Of a stretch of 45,490 nucleotides of DNA, positions 22,796 through 29,854 are shown one piece after another. The position numbers and the translations under genes were made by a program. This DNA is from Trebonia sp035294225. Its GTDB lineage: Bacteria > Actinomycetota > Actinomycetes > Streptosporangiales > Streptosporangiaceae. Positions within the stretch are counted from its first letter, which is position 1. Every line of letters starts with the position of its first letter. The stretch is from contig DATGLH010000040.1 in assembly GCA_035294225.1 (NCBI GenBank), positions 1-45,490 of the forward strand. The letters are read 5' to 3'. Under the pieces are notes generated by a model. The model worked only from the letters and a program-made list of their open reading frames with translations, did not search any database and was not told the DNA's origin.

Positions 22796-23314
22796 GTGAC
22801 GATTTACGCCCTGGACGACGACGAGCCGGACATCCACGAACTCGCCTACGTAGCCCCTGACGCGGTTGTCATCGGACGGGTCACGATAGGACCGGAGGCG
22901 TCGGTGTGGCCGGGGGCGGTGCTGCGCGGCGACCACGGCACGATCACCGTGGGCGCGCGCACCTCGGTCCAGGACGGCACGGTCGTGCACTGCACGGCGC
23001 GCTGCCCGACGGTGATCGGCGCCGACTGCGTGGTCGGGCACAACGCGCACCTGGAGGGGTGCGTGGTCGAGGACGGATGCCTGATCGGCTCGGGTTCGGT
23101 GACGCTGAACCGCGTCGTCGTCGGCGCGGGCTCCATCGTCGCCGCCGCCGCGCTGGTACCCGAGGGGTTCGTCGTCCCGCCGGGCTCGCTGGTCGCGGGC
23201 GTGCCGGCGACGATCAAGCGCAGCGGCGTGGACACCGCCTGGACCGAAGGCGCGGTGCGGACCTACATCCAGACCGCCCGCCGCCACCGCCGGGGCCTGC
23301 GCCGCATCGGCTAG
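22796..23314 (+). CDS. gamma-carbonic-anhydrase-like left-handed beta-helix protein
   Basis: A 172-aa hexapeptide-repeat protein of the gamma-carbonic anhydrase/PaaY-like family. Repeats such as VIGRVTIGPEASVWPGAVLRGD form the trimeric beta-helix, followed by a C-terminal helix (AVRTYIQTARRHRRGLRRI). Of the three zinc histidines, the first (TVVHC) and the second (VGHN) are present, but in GHNAHLEGC the third position, five residues after the second, is Glu. An extra His lies three residues after it. Similar sequences are, as I recall, frequent in actinomycetes, so activity may differ from true carbonic anhydrases. The GTG 22796 start has no Shine-Dalgarno and fits a leaderless transcript. The stop lies in a 43-bp palindrome. 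Confidence 0.88.
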   Translation: MTIYALDDDEPDIHELAYVAPDAVVIGRVTIGPEASVWPGAVLRGDHGTITVGARTSVQDGTVVHCTARCPTVIGADCVVGHNAHLEGCVVEDGCLIGSGSVTLNRVVVGAGSIVAAAALVPEGFVVPPGSLVAGVPATIKRSGVDTAWTEGAVRTYIQTARRHRRGLRRIG

Positions 23315-23344
23315 CCGGCCGGCCCGGCCGGCTAGCCGATGCGG
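23302..23344. terminator. 43-bp perfect palindrome; bidirectional terminator
   Basis: Bases 23302-23322 and 23324-23344 are perfect 21-bp complements around one central C. The left arm includes the last codons and TAG stop of the gamma-carbonic-anhydrase-like gene; the GH3 gene ends eight bases beyond the right arm. As RNA it gives a stem of about 19 bp from either strand. Confidence 0.85.
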
Positions 23345-23351
23345 GCCTGCC

Positions 23352-24866
23352 TTACGGGCCGGGCGTGAGGCCGAGGAACTCGGCGGCGGCCTGGGCGTTG
23401 GCGCGGGAGGCGCCGTAGGTGGCCAGGTGGGTCTGGCAGGCCGCGGCCGGCGGCTGCCAGTACGGCAGGCCCATCTCGACGACGACCGCGTCCGGGCGCT
23501 CCGCGAGGACGGCCGTGACCAGGTGCTGCGTGGCGGGGGAGCGGTGCGCGTCCCGCACCGCGAGGATCAGCGAACGCCCGGCGGCGGCCTTCAGCGCGCC
23601 GGCCGCCGCCTGCGCGGGGTCCGGCGCCGCGGCCACCCGGCGCGCGCCGCCCGGCGCCGCCCAGCCGGCCAGGCCCCAGCGCGCGTTCCCGGCGGCCATG
23701 TTCGGCAGCGGCTCCACCTCGACGACGACCGGGTCGCGCAGCTCCGGCCGGACGCCCGTCACCCGCAGCGCACGCCGCGCCGCGGCCAGCCCGATGCCGG
23801 CCGCCGCGGCCAGCCCGCTGCCGGCCGCCTCCCCGGCCCGCCCGGCCGCCGGCCCAGGCGGGCGGGCCGCGGCCAGCCGGGCCCGGAGCGCGGCGACCCG
23901 GGCGGCTGCCTCCTCCAGGCGCGCGGCGGGCAGCTCCCCGGCGCGGACCGCGTCCCGCAGCGCCGCGCGCACCGCCAGGTAGCCCTCCTCCGGCACGTCG
24001 CGGCCGAGGCAGAGCAGGTCGTTGCCCGCCGCCACGGCCCGCACCGCCGCCCCCGGGATGCCGAACGGGTCGCTGACCGCCCGCATCTCCAGCGCGTCGG
24101 TGACGACGACCCCGTCGAACCCGAGGCCCTCGCGCAGCAGCGCGATCGCGGCGGCCGACAGGGAGGCGGGCAGTTCCCCGGTGAGCCCGGGGACCCGCAG
24201 GTGGCCGGGCATGACCGTCGCCACGCCGGCCGCCAGCGCCGCGCGGAACGGCGGCAGGTCCCGCTCTGCCACCGTGTCCAGCCCGTCCGGTACCAGGGCG
24301 AGCTCGGCGTGCGAGTCGAGCAGCGTCGCGCCGTGCCCGGGGAAGTGCTTGGCGCACGCGGCCACGCCGGCGGACTGCAGGCCGCGCACCGCCGCCGCGC
24401 CGTGCCGGGCGACCAGCTCAGGAGAAGCGCCGAACGACCGGGTGCCGACCACCGGGTTGTCCGGCGCCGCGAGCACGTCCAGGCAGGGCGCCAGGTCCAG
24501 GTTGACGCCGAGCGCGGCCAGGCGGGCGCCGATCGCGGCATGCACCCGCTCGGTCAGCCCGGTGTCGTCCACCGCGCCGAGCGCGGCGTTGCCGGGGTAG
24601 GGGCTGCCGGTGTCGTACCAGACGCGGGTGACGTCGCCGCCCTCCTCGTCGGCCGCGACCAGCAGGTCCGGGGCCGCGTCGCGCAGCGTCCGGGTCAGCG
24701 CGGCGAGCGCGCCGGTCCCGGCGGCCATGTTCGGCGCGAAGAGCGTGACGCCGGCCAGCCCCCGCGACAGCGCGCCGAGCAGCCACCGGGGCGCGGTCGT
24801 GCCTTGGAACGGCGGGATGAGGATGGCGTCGGCGAGCCGCTCGAGCGCGGCGTCAGCGTTGGTCAA
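23352..24866 (-). CDS. GH3 beta-N-acetylglucosaminidase (NagZ/DasD-like)
   Basis: A 504-aa glycoside hydrolase family 3 enzyme. KHFPGHGATLLDSH is the signature of GH3 beta-N-acetylglucosaminidases, whose His/Asp dyad acts as acid/base. VVVTDALEM supplies the nucleophile Asp, and ADEEGGDVTRV is the substrate-loop region. There is no signal peptide, so it should act in the cytoplasm on imported sugars. It is the last gene of an SBP-permease-permease operon, an arrangement like das loci of Streptomyces where a GH3 enzyme accompanies a chitobiose importer. I infer cleavage of chitobiose or muropeptide GlcNAc. The start is TTG 24866, which overlaps the permease stop as TTGA; no other start lies upstream of the conserved PPFQGTTAP. 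About 130 residues follow the catalytic domain and are Ala/Arg-rich. Confidence 0.9.
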   Translation of the reverse strand: MTNADAALERLADAILIPPFQGTTAPRWLLGALSRGLAGVTLFAPNMAAGTGALAALTRTLRDAAPDLLVAADEEGGDVTRVWYDTGSPYPGNAALGAVDDTGLTERVHAAIGARLAALGVNLDLAPCLDVLAAPDNPVVGTRSFGASPELVARHGAAAVRGLQSAGVAACAKHFPGHGATLLDSHAELALVPDGLDTVAERDLPPFRAALAAGVATVMPGHLRVPGLTGELPASLSAAAIALLREGLGFDGVVVTDALEMRAVSDPFGIPGAAVRAVAAGNDLLCLGRDVPEEGYLAVRAALRDAVRAGELPAARLEEAAARVAALRARLAAARPPGPAAGRAGEAAGSGLAAAAGIGLAAARRALRVTGVRPELRDPVVVEVEPLPNMAAGNARWGLAGWAAPGGARRVAAAPDPAQAAAGALKAAAGRSLILAVRDAHRSPATQHLVTAVLAERPDAVVVEMGLPYWQPPAAACQTHLATYGASRANAQAAAEFLGLTPGP

Positions 24867-25702
24867 CCCTTCACCGCCCCGGCGATCAGCCCGGCGCGCA
24901 GCCGCCGCGCCGTGATGAGGAAGAAGACCATGACGGGCAGGGTGAACAGCACGGACGCGGCCATGATGGCCCCCCAGTCGGCGCTGCCCTTGCCGAAGAA
25001 GTAGGTCACGTAGACGGGCAGCGTGTACTTGGCCTGGTCGGTGCCGAGGAAGGTGCTGGCGAACACGAACTCGTTCCAGGCGAAGATGAAAGCGAACACG
25101 CTGGTCGTCACCAGGCCGGGGGCGACAAGCGGCAGCAGGATCTTGAAGAAGACGCTCATCGGCCCCGCGCCGTCGATCTGCGCCGCCTCCTCCAGGCCGC
25201 GGGGCACCGCGGCGACGAAGTTGCGCAGCATCCAGATCGTGACCGGCAGCGAGAACGCGATGTAGAGCAGCACGAGCCCGGTCAGGCTGTCCAGCAGGCC
25301 CAGCCGCCGGAAGTCCAGGTACAGCGCGATCACCAGCGCCTGCTGCGGCAGCATCTGCACGATCAGCAGCATGATCAGGTACGTGGTGCGGAACCGGAAC
25401 GCGAAGCGGGCCACGCCGACCGCGGCGAGCAGCGCGACGAGCGAGGACACCGCCACCGACGACAGGGTGACGACCAGGCTGTTGCGCAGGAACGCCCAGT
25501 ACGGCATGCCGATCACCGAGCCGTTCAGCACGCTGGCGAAGTTCGCCCACGTCGGGTGCGCGGGCAGCGGGCGCGGCGTGAGCGAGTAGATCTCGGTGGC
25601 CGGCTTGAACGCGGTGGAGACCATCCAGAAGATCGGGAACAGCGTCACCAGCGCGACCACGACGCCGGCCCCGTTGAGGGCTATCCTCCGGAGTTTCCTC
25701 AC
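24863..25702 (-). CDS. carbohydrate ABC transporter permease, MalG type
   Basis: A 279-aa inner-membrane permease of the CUT1 family with six membrane segments. The cytoplasmic coupling loop EEAAQIDGAGPMSVFFKILLP is the EAA motif that contacts the ATPase. GTG 25702 overlaps the stop of the preceding permease gene (GTGA), and its own stop overlaps the GH3 start (TTGA), so translation is coupled along the operon. The longer upward frame runs through the neighbouring gene and is not real. Together with the MalF-type permease it forms the translocation pore for the sugar delivered by the lipoprotein. No ATPase gene is in the operon, so a shared MsiK-type ATPase elsewhere is expected. Confidence 0.95.
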   Translation of the reverse strand: MRKLRRIALNGAGVVVALVTLFPIFWMVSTAFKPATEIYSLTPRPLPAHPTWANFASVLNGSVIGMPYWAFLRNSLVVTLSSVAVSSLVALLAAVGVARFAFRFRTTYLIMLLIVQMLPQQALVIALYLDFRRLGLLDSLTGLVLLYIAFSLPVTIWMLRNFVAAVPRGLEEAAQIDGAGPMSVFFKILLPLVAPGLVTTSVFAFIFAWNEFVFASTFLGTDQAKYTLPVYVTYFFGKGSADWGAIMAASVLFTLPVMVFFLITARRLRAGLIAGAVKG

Positions 25703-26718
25703 CTCACCGCCCCCTGCCTGACGTTGGCCCGGACATAGCCGGCCGTGATGACGAGCAGGACCACGGTGAGCACCACGCCGAGGGCGGACGCCACCCCGTA
25801 GGCGGGCGGCATCGTGAACGCCTTGTCGTAGGCCAGGATGCCGAGGTTGAACTCGTCCCGGTTGCCGAGCTCGCCGGTCACGATGTACGCCTGCGTGAAG
25901 ATGCCGAAGTCCCAGATCACCGAGAGCAGCAGCAGCACCAGGAAGATCGGCTTGAGCAGCGGGTAGGTGACCCGCCAGAAGACCCGCCACGCCCCGGCCC
26001 CGTCGACACGGGCGGCCTCGTGCAGCTCCGCCGGTATCGTCTTCAGCCCGGCGAGCACGGAGACCGCGATGAACGGGAATCCCTGCCAGACGACGAGCAG
26101 CGTGATCACCGTGTACGCGGGCAGCGGGGCGTTGGTCCAGCTGAACCCCGACCAGCGGGGGCCGCCGCCGAGCCAGGACGGCAGCTTGGTGAGCAGCCAG
26201 TCCACCACGCCGCCGTCCGGGTCGAACAGCCAGACGAAGATCACCGACGCCGACACGGCCGGCATCGCCCAGGCCAGCAGCGCCGTGGTGGACACGAACG
26301 CGGCCATCTTCCGGCCGAGCCGGTTCAGCAGCAGCCCGACGAGCGTGCCGGCCGCCAGCGTGAGCGGCACCGCGGCGAGAGCGAACAGCACGCTGATCCG
26401 CAAGCTGGACCAGAACTCCGGATCGGACAGCACCAGCCGGAAGTTCGCGAAGCCGGTCCACGAGGTGGGCGCCGCCCCGGTGACCTGCGGCAGCCCGTAG
26501 TCCTGGAAGGAGTAGACGACGAGCTGGATCGCCGGCCACACGAGCAGCAGGCCGATCGCCGCCGCCGACGGCAGCAGCAGCAGGTAGGGCGCGAGCCGCC
26601 GCCTCCGCTTCCCCGCCCGCAGGAGATCCCGAACGGACGGTGGCGGAAACCACCGTCCGTTCGGGTTAACCGGAGGGGAAGCGGACGCGACGCCGGCCTG
26701 TTTCACAGAGCTCAGCAT
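25699..26718 (-). CDS. carbohydrate ABC transporter permease, MalF type
   Basis: A 339-aa CUT1 permease. After a basic N-terminus (GKRRRR, about 37-42) come six membrane segments, the first being LAPYLLLLPSAAAIGLLLV; the EAA motif reads HEAARVDGAGAWRVFWRVT. It lies downstream of the solute-binding protein gene (stop at 26728) with nine bases between. The first 35 codons are odd: they contain a perfect 16-bp inverted repeat (26628-26665) that encodes NPNGRWFPPPSVRD, unlike a normal permease N-terminus. ATG 26718 has GGAGAG only at a distance of 13 bases, and GTG 26706 is an alternative, so the start is the weakest part of this call. Family assignment is firm. Confidence 0.93.
   Translation of the reverse strand: MLSSVKQAGVASASPPVNPNGRWFPPPSVRDLLRAGKRRRRLAPYLLLLPSAAAIGLLLVWPAIQLVVYSFQDYGLPQVTGAAPTSWTGFANFRLVLSDPEFWSSLRISVLFALAAVPLTLAAGTLVGLLLNRLGRKMAAFVSTTALLAWAMPAVSASVIFVWLFDPDGGVVDWLLTKLPSWLGGGPRWSGFSWTNAPLPAYTVITLLVVWQGFPFIAVSVLAGLKTIPAELHEAARVDGAGAWRVFWRVTYPLLKPIFLVLLLLSVIWDFGIFTQAYIVTGELGNRDEFNLGILAYDKAFTMPPAYGVASALGVVLTVVLLVITAGYVRANVRQGAVR
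26628..26665 (-). other. 16-bp-stem hairpin within the first codons of the MalF-type gene
   Basis: Bases 26628-26643 and 26650-26665 are perfect complements around a 6-base loop. The hairpin lies just after the solute-binding protein gene and inside codons about 18-31 of the permease. Hairpins between binding-protein and permease genes are known to stabilise the upstream message and lower permease expression; here the structure appears to have been taken into the coding region, or the true permease start lies elsewhere. Its arm sequence also occurs at 2334-2351. Confidence 0.7.
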
Positions 26719-26727
26719 GCGGGAACG

Positions 26728-28089
26728 TCAGCTCTCCTGCCCGGTGTTGAGCACGTTCTGCAGCTCGGTGTTGGCCTGCGCCACCGTCGCGGCGAACGGC
26801 GCGCCGCGGTCGAGGGCCTTCATCATGGTCGGGATGATCGCGTCGGTCGCGTCGGCGGTCGACCAGTTCTTCGCGTTCAGCGGGGAGATCTGGGTGACGG
26901 TGGCCGCCTTGGCGAAACCGGACATCAGCGGGCTGCCGGAGTAGGCGCCGCCGGTGAGCTTGGAGGTGAACGGCGGGAAGAAGCCCTGGAGGTTCGCGAA
27001 GCTGGTGGCGTTGGCCTCGCTGTCCATCACCTGGAGCAGGTCCCAGTCCGCGGTCTTGTACTTGCTGGCCGCCCAGATGGCCAGGTCGGAGCCGCCGGCG
27101 AAGGCGGGCGCCGGGGACGGGCCGTTCTCGCTCGGGATCGGGAACGAGGCCCAGTTGGCCTTGTCGGTCGCGTTGGCCGGGAACTCGGACGAGGCCCACG
27201 GGCCGTCGATGTACATGTCGAGCTTGCCGAGCGCGAAGTCCTCGTTGGATCCGCCGGAGGTCGCGCCGGGGTTGCCGAGCTCGGTCTGGCCGATGTACTT
27301 CGAGGGCGAGACGTGGTCGGTCAGGTAGAGGTCGGCGTAGAACCTGATGCCGGCCTCGCTGGCCGGCGAGGTCAGGTCCGCGGTCCACTTGCCATTGCTG
27401 TACGTCGCCACCTGGCCGCCGGCGCCCCAGATGAAGCTGACGATCGCGTTCGTGTAGTTGGACGGGGCGCCGAGGCCGTAGGTGCCGGGGAACTTCTTCA
27501 TCAGCTTCTGCGCGTCCGCGACGAGCTGCGCCCACGTGGTCGGGGCGGCCGTGATGCCCGCGGCCTTGAACTGGTCCTTGCGGTACCAGATGCCGCGCAC
27601 GCCGCCGAACCAGGGCACGGCGTAGACGTTGCCGTTCTGCGTGTCGTTGGCGAGCATCCCGGACACGAGGTCCGGCTTGGCCGACCAGCCGTTGACATAG
27701 CCCGATATGTTGGCGAGCGCGCCGAGGGACGCCTCGGTCGGGGTGTCGGTGTTGCCCAGCTCGGTGATGTCCGGCGCGTTCTTGCCGCTGGTCAGCGCGT
27801 CGGTCCAGTCGGTTGTCCGGTTGCCCCAGGGCACCCACACCACCTTGACCCTGGTGTTCTTGTAGGCCGGGTAGTCCTTGTGGAACTCGGCGATGACGCC
27901 GTTCATCCAGGTGACCTCCGACGGGACGGACGAGCCCATGCGCCAGACCGTGAGCTCGCTGGGAACGGCCGAGGCGGAAGACGAGGTGCCGCTGCCCGAG
28001 CTCGGCCCGGAGCCGGAGCCGGAGCCGCAGCCTGCGATGGCGAGCGCGGCTGCCGCGCAGGCCGCCGCGGCGGTTATCTTGTGTCGCAC
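26728..28089 (-). CDS. extracellular sugar-binding lipoprotein of an ABC importer (SBP family 1)
   Basis: A lipoprotein of about 453 aa. The signal peptide KITAAAACAAAALAIAGC ends in a lipobox with Cys21, followed by a Gly/Ser-rich tether. The mature part starts ELTVWRMGS and contains family-1 features such as the GPWASSEFP and FAGGSDLAIWAASK stretches near the ligand cleft. It captures sugar outside the membrane for the two permeases that follow. I choose GTG 28089 (GAGG nine bases upstream), giving a normal basic n-region; GTG 28104 adds five residues but has AGGA only two bases away. The gene is divergent from the ROK regulator, and the palindrome at 28184-28200 lies 95 bases upstream. Ligand specificity is not readable; the GH3 partner suggests a GlcNAc-containing sugar. 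Confidence 0.94.
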   Translation of the reverse strand: MRHKITAAAACAAAALAIAGCGSGSGSGPSSGSGTSSSASAVPSELTVWRMGSSVPSEVTWMNGVIAEFHKDYPAYKNTRVKVVWVPWGNRTTDWTDALTSGKNAPDITELGNTDTPTEASLGALANISGYVNGWSAKPDLVSGMLANDTQNGNVYAVPWFGGVRGIWYRKDQFKAAGITAAPTTWAQLVADAQKLMKKFPGTYGLGAPSNYTNAIVSFIWGAGGQVATYSNGKWTADLTSPASEAGIRFYADLYLTDHVSPSKYIGQTELGNPGATSGGSNEDFALGKLDMYIDGPWASSEFPANATDKANWASFPIPSENGPSPAPAFAGGSDLAIWAASKYKTADWDLLQVMDSEANATSFANLQGFFPPFTSKLTGGAYSGSPLMSGFAKAATVTQISPLNAKNWSTADATDAIIPTMMKALDRGAPFAATVAQANTELQNVLNTGQES

Positions 28090-28183
28090 TGCTGGTGTCC
28101 TCACTTTCCTGTTGGCGCGGGCCCTCCTGTTGCACGGACCAGCCGGCTGGCACGGCTTGAGTTGGTGCGTACCGGAGAAACTA

Positions 28184-28203
28184 ATAGGAAAGTTTCCTAT
28201 AAG
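28184..28203. promoter_or_regulatory. ROK operator palindrome between the regulator and the sugar operon
   Basis: ATAGGAAAGTTTCCTAT (28184-28200) is a perfect 17-bp palindrome with a single central base, in an AT-rich island of the 187-bp divergent intergenic region. TATAAG (28198-28203) overlapping its right end is a fair -10 box for the ROK gene, so binding would block autotranscription; the mirror TATAGG lies on the other strand. An A/T-rich inverted repeat like this fits the winged-helix dimer of ROK repressors. Confidence 0.7.
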
Positions 28204-28276
28204 CTAGGGGTCCGGCCGGGCCGTTGCCGGATTGAGACACTCGTAACGCGCACGATATGTGGGAGGGATGCGTGCT

Positions 28277-29560
28277 ATGGCCAGCCAGACCGGGATGAAC
28301 CGGGCAGGCGGTCGCGCGCCGTCGCGGCCTGGCACGCCCAGCCTGCTGCGGGAGCTCAACGACCGCGCGGCGCTCGAACTGCTGATAGACGGCCGGGCGC
28401 TGACCCGGGCACAGCTGTCGGAGCTGACCGGGGTGTCCAAGGTCACGGTGGCCCAGATGCTCGCCAGGCTCGAGGAGCGCGGGCTGGTCGCGGCGGTCGG
28501 CTCCAACAGCGGCGGCAGGGGGCCGAACGCCGCCCTGTACTCGGTCGTGCCGTCGAGCGCGTACGTCGCCGCGCTCTACGTCGAGCACGGGCTGGTCAGC
28601 ACGGCGGTCGCCGACGTCACGGGGCGGGTGATCGCCGAGGCGCGCGAGGATACAAACGGGGAAGGCGACCCCGTGGAACTGGTGCGCTCGGCCGTGGACC
28701 GGGCGTGTCACCGCGCCGGGGTCTCGGTCAGCAAGCTGAGCGCGTTCGTGATCGGCAGCCCCGGCGTCGTCGACCCGGCGACGGGCGATCCCCGGCTGGC
28801 CATCAACCTGCCCGAATGGCACGAGGGCGTGCTCGCCGGGCTGCGCGGCGCGCTGCACGGGAACGTGCTGATCGAAAACGACGTGAACCTGGCGGCGATG
28901 GCCGAGCACGCCGCCGGGGCGGCGGCCGGGGCCGACGACTTCGTGCTGCTGTGGATCGGCGTCGGCGTGGGCCTGGCGACCGTGCTCGGGGGACGGCTGC
29001 ACCACGGCGCCTCCGGCGCCGCCGGCGAGATCGGCTGGCTGCCCGTTCCCGGCGCGCCGGTCACGTCCGACGTCCGCTACCCGGCGGGCGGCGGCCTGCA
29101 GTGGCTGGCCGGCGCCGACGCGGTCCGGGCGCTGGCGGCGGAGCACGGGTTCGGCTCGCGGGGCGGCAGCGCGGGCGACGCGGTGCGCGCCGCCGTCGCC
29201 GCGGCCGCCGGCCCGGCCGCCGCCGTCAGCCCCGCCGCGGCCGCCGGCCCCGCCGCGGCCGCCGGCCCGGCCGCGGGGCGAGCGGGGAGGTTCCTGGGCG
29301 AGCTGGCGCGCCGGGTGGCGCTCGGCGCCGCCGCGGTGTGCACGGTCATCGACCCCGGCCTGATCGTGCTCGGCGGGGAGGTCGGCCTGGCGGGCGGGAC
29401 GGCGCTCGCCGAACGGGTGGCCGCGGAGGTGGCGCGGATCTGCCCGGTGCGTCCCCGGGTGGTGCCCACCGCGGTGACCAGCGAGCCGGTGCTCCGCGGT
29501 GCCCTGCTCACCGCCGTGAACCAGGCCCGCGCTGACCTTCTCGCCTCGGTCGCCGGCTGA
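28277..29560 (+). CDS. ROK-family transcriptional regulator of the sugar ABC operon
   Basis: A 427-aa ROK repressor. An N-terminal winged helix-turn-helix (about 15-80, LTRAQLSELTGVSKVTVAQMLARLEERG) precedes an actin-like ROK domain with SPGVVDPATGDP, ENDVNLAAMAEHAAG and WIGVGVGLATVLGGRLHHG..GAAGEIGWLP. The usual CxCGxxGC zinc motif is absent: the region after GEIGWLPVPG has no cysteines. An Ala/Pro repeat insert (AAAAGP units, about 305-330) is encoded by repetitive DNA at 29200-29280. ROK repressors release DNA on binding a sugar or sugar phosphate. It is divergent from the SBP gene with the palindromic operator between them, so it most likely represses both. ATG 28277 has GGAGGG nine bases upstream; ATG 28268 abuts the same site and is less likely. 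Confidence 0.93.
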   Translation: MASQTGMNRAGGRAPSRPGTPSLLRELNDRAALELLIDGRALTRAQLSELTGVSKVTVAQMLARLEERGLVAAVGSNSGGRGPNAALYSVVPSSAYVAALYVEHGLVSTAVADVTGRVIAEAREDTNGEGDPVELVRSAVDRACHRAGVSVSKLSAFVIGSPGVVDPATGDPRLAINLPEWHEGVLAGLRGALHGNVLIENDVNLAAMAEHAAGAAAGADDFVLLWIGVGVGLATVLGGRLHHGASGAAGEIGWLPVPGAPVTSDVRYPAGGGLQWLAGADAVRALAAEHGFGSRGGSAGDAVRAAVAAAAGPAAAVSPAAAAGPAAAAGPAAGRAGRFLGELARRVALGAAAVCTVIDPGLIVLGGEVGLAGGTALAERVAAEVARICPVRPRVVPTAVTSEPVLRGALLTAVNQARADLLASVAG

Positions 29561-29594
29561 GCGCGCGGCCGGCGGCCCCAGTCCGGCGGCATTT

Positions 29595-29658
29595 ACCGAA
29601 AAACTCTTCACGATGAAGAGAAAACCGGCTATAGGTCTAAAAATCTTGCACGATCATG
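29595..29658. repeat. A-rich two-copy element, copy A (candidate minus-strand small RNA or terminator)
   Basis: Copy A consists of AAAAA, a perfect 7-bp hairpin (CTCTTCA 29604-29610, TGAAGAG 29614-29620), AAAA, and a conserved 31-nt block (29628-29658) beginning GCTATAGGTCTAAAAATC. The block is identical to 38557-38587 except for one base. Read on the minus strand the order is block, hairpin, T5, the layout of an intrinsic terminator at the end of a small RNA. It lies 34 bp after the ROK gene and 196 bp before the membrane-protein gene. Confidence 0.6.
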
Positions 29659-29710
29659 GTGAGTCCGGAATGAACCGGACGCCGCCGTCCCATTTGCCGG
29701 GCGATTCGTT

Positions 29711-29745
29711 CATTAATGGCAAACAACTTGCTCATTATTGGTAAA
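29711..29745 (+). promoter_or_regulatory. pair of 13-bp direct repeats spaced two helical turns
   Basis: CATTAATGGCAAA (29711-29723) and CATTATTGGTAAA (29733-29745) match at 11 of 13 positions and start 22 bp apart, about two turns of DNA. They lie about 110 bases before ATG 29855. This is typical of activator half-sites on one face of the helix; the binding protein is unknown. Confidence 0.4.
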
Positions 29746-29854
29746 GGTGCCAGTTCAGGGCGCCTATCAGGGCAAATCACCTCGGCAAAAGGGGGCGCGC
29801 TATACCCTTTAGAGTTTGTAGCGGCGGGGCGGGAATTGGAGTCCGAGGAGTGCC

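Larger units (their letters stand above)
29561..29854. other. AT-rich intergenic region with two repeat structures
   Basis: This 294-bp spacer is markedly AT-rich for the genome. It contains the A-rich element (29595-29658), a small GTCCGG/CCGGAC hairpin (29663-29680), a pair of 13-bp direct repeats 22 bp apart (29711-29745), two further GGCAAA words near 29773 and 29785, and GAGGAG before ATG 29855. A frame starting at 29716 has unsuitable codon use and I do not accept it. TATACCCTTT at about 29801-29810 is a plausible -10 region for the membrane-protein gene. Confidence 0.55.

Noticed and set aside
24867..25550. N-terminal extension of the GH3 gene to 25550
   Set aside because: The extension is the alternative frame of the permease gene and lacks natural composition; the TTG 24866 start overlapping the permease stop fits operon structure.
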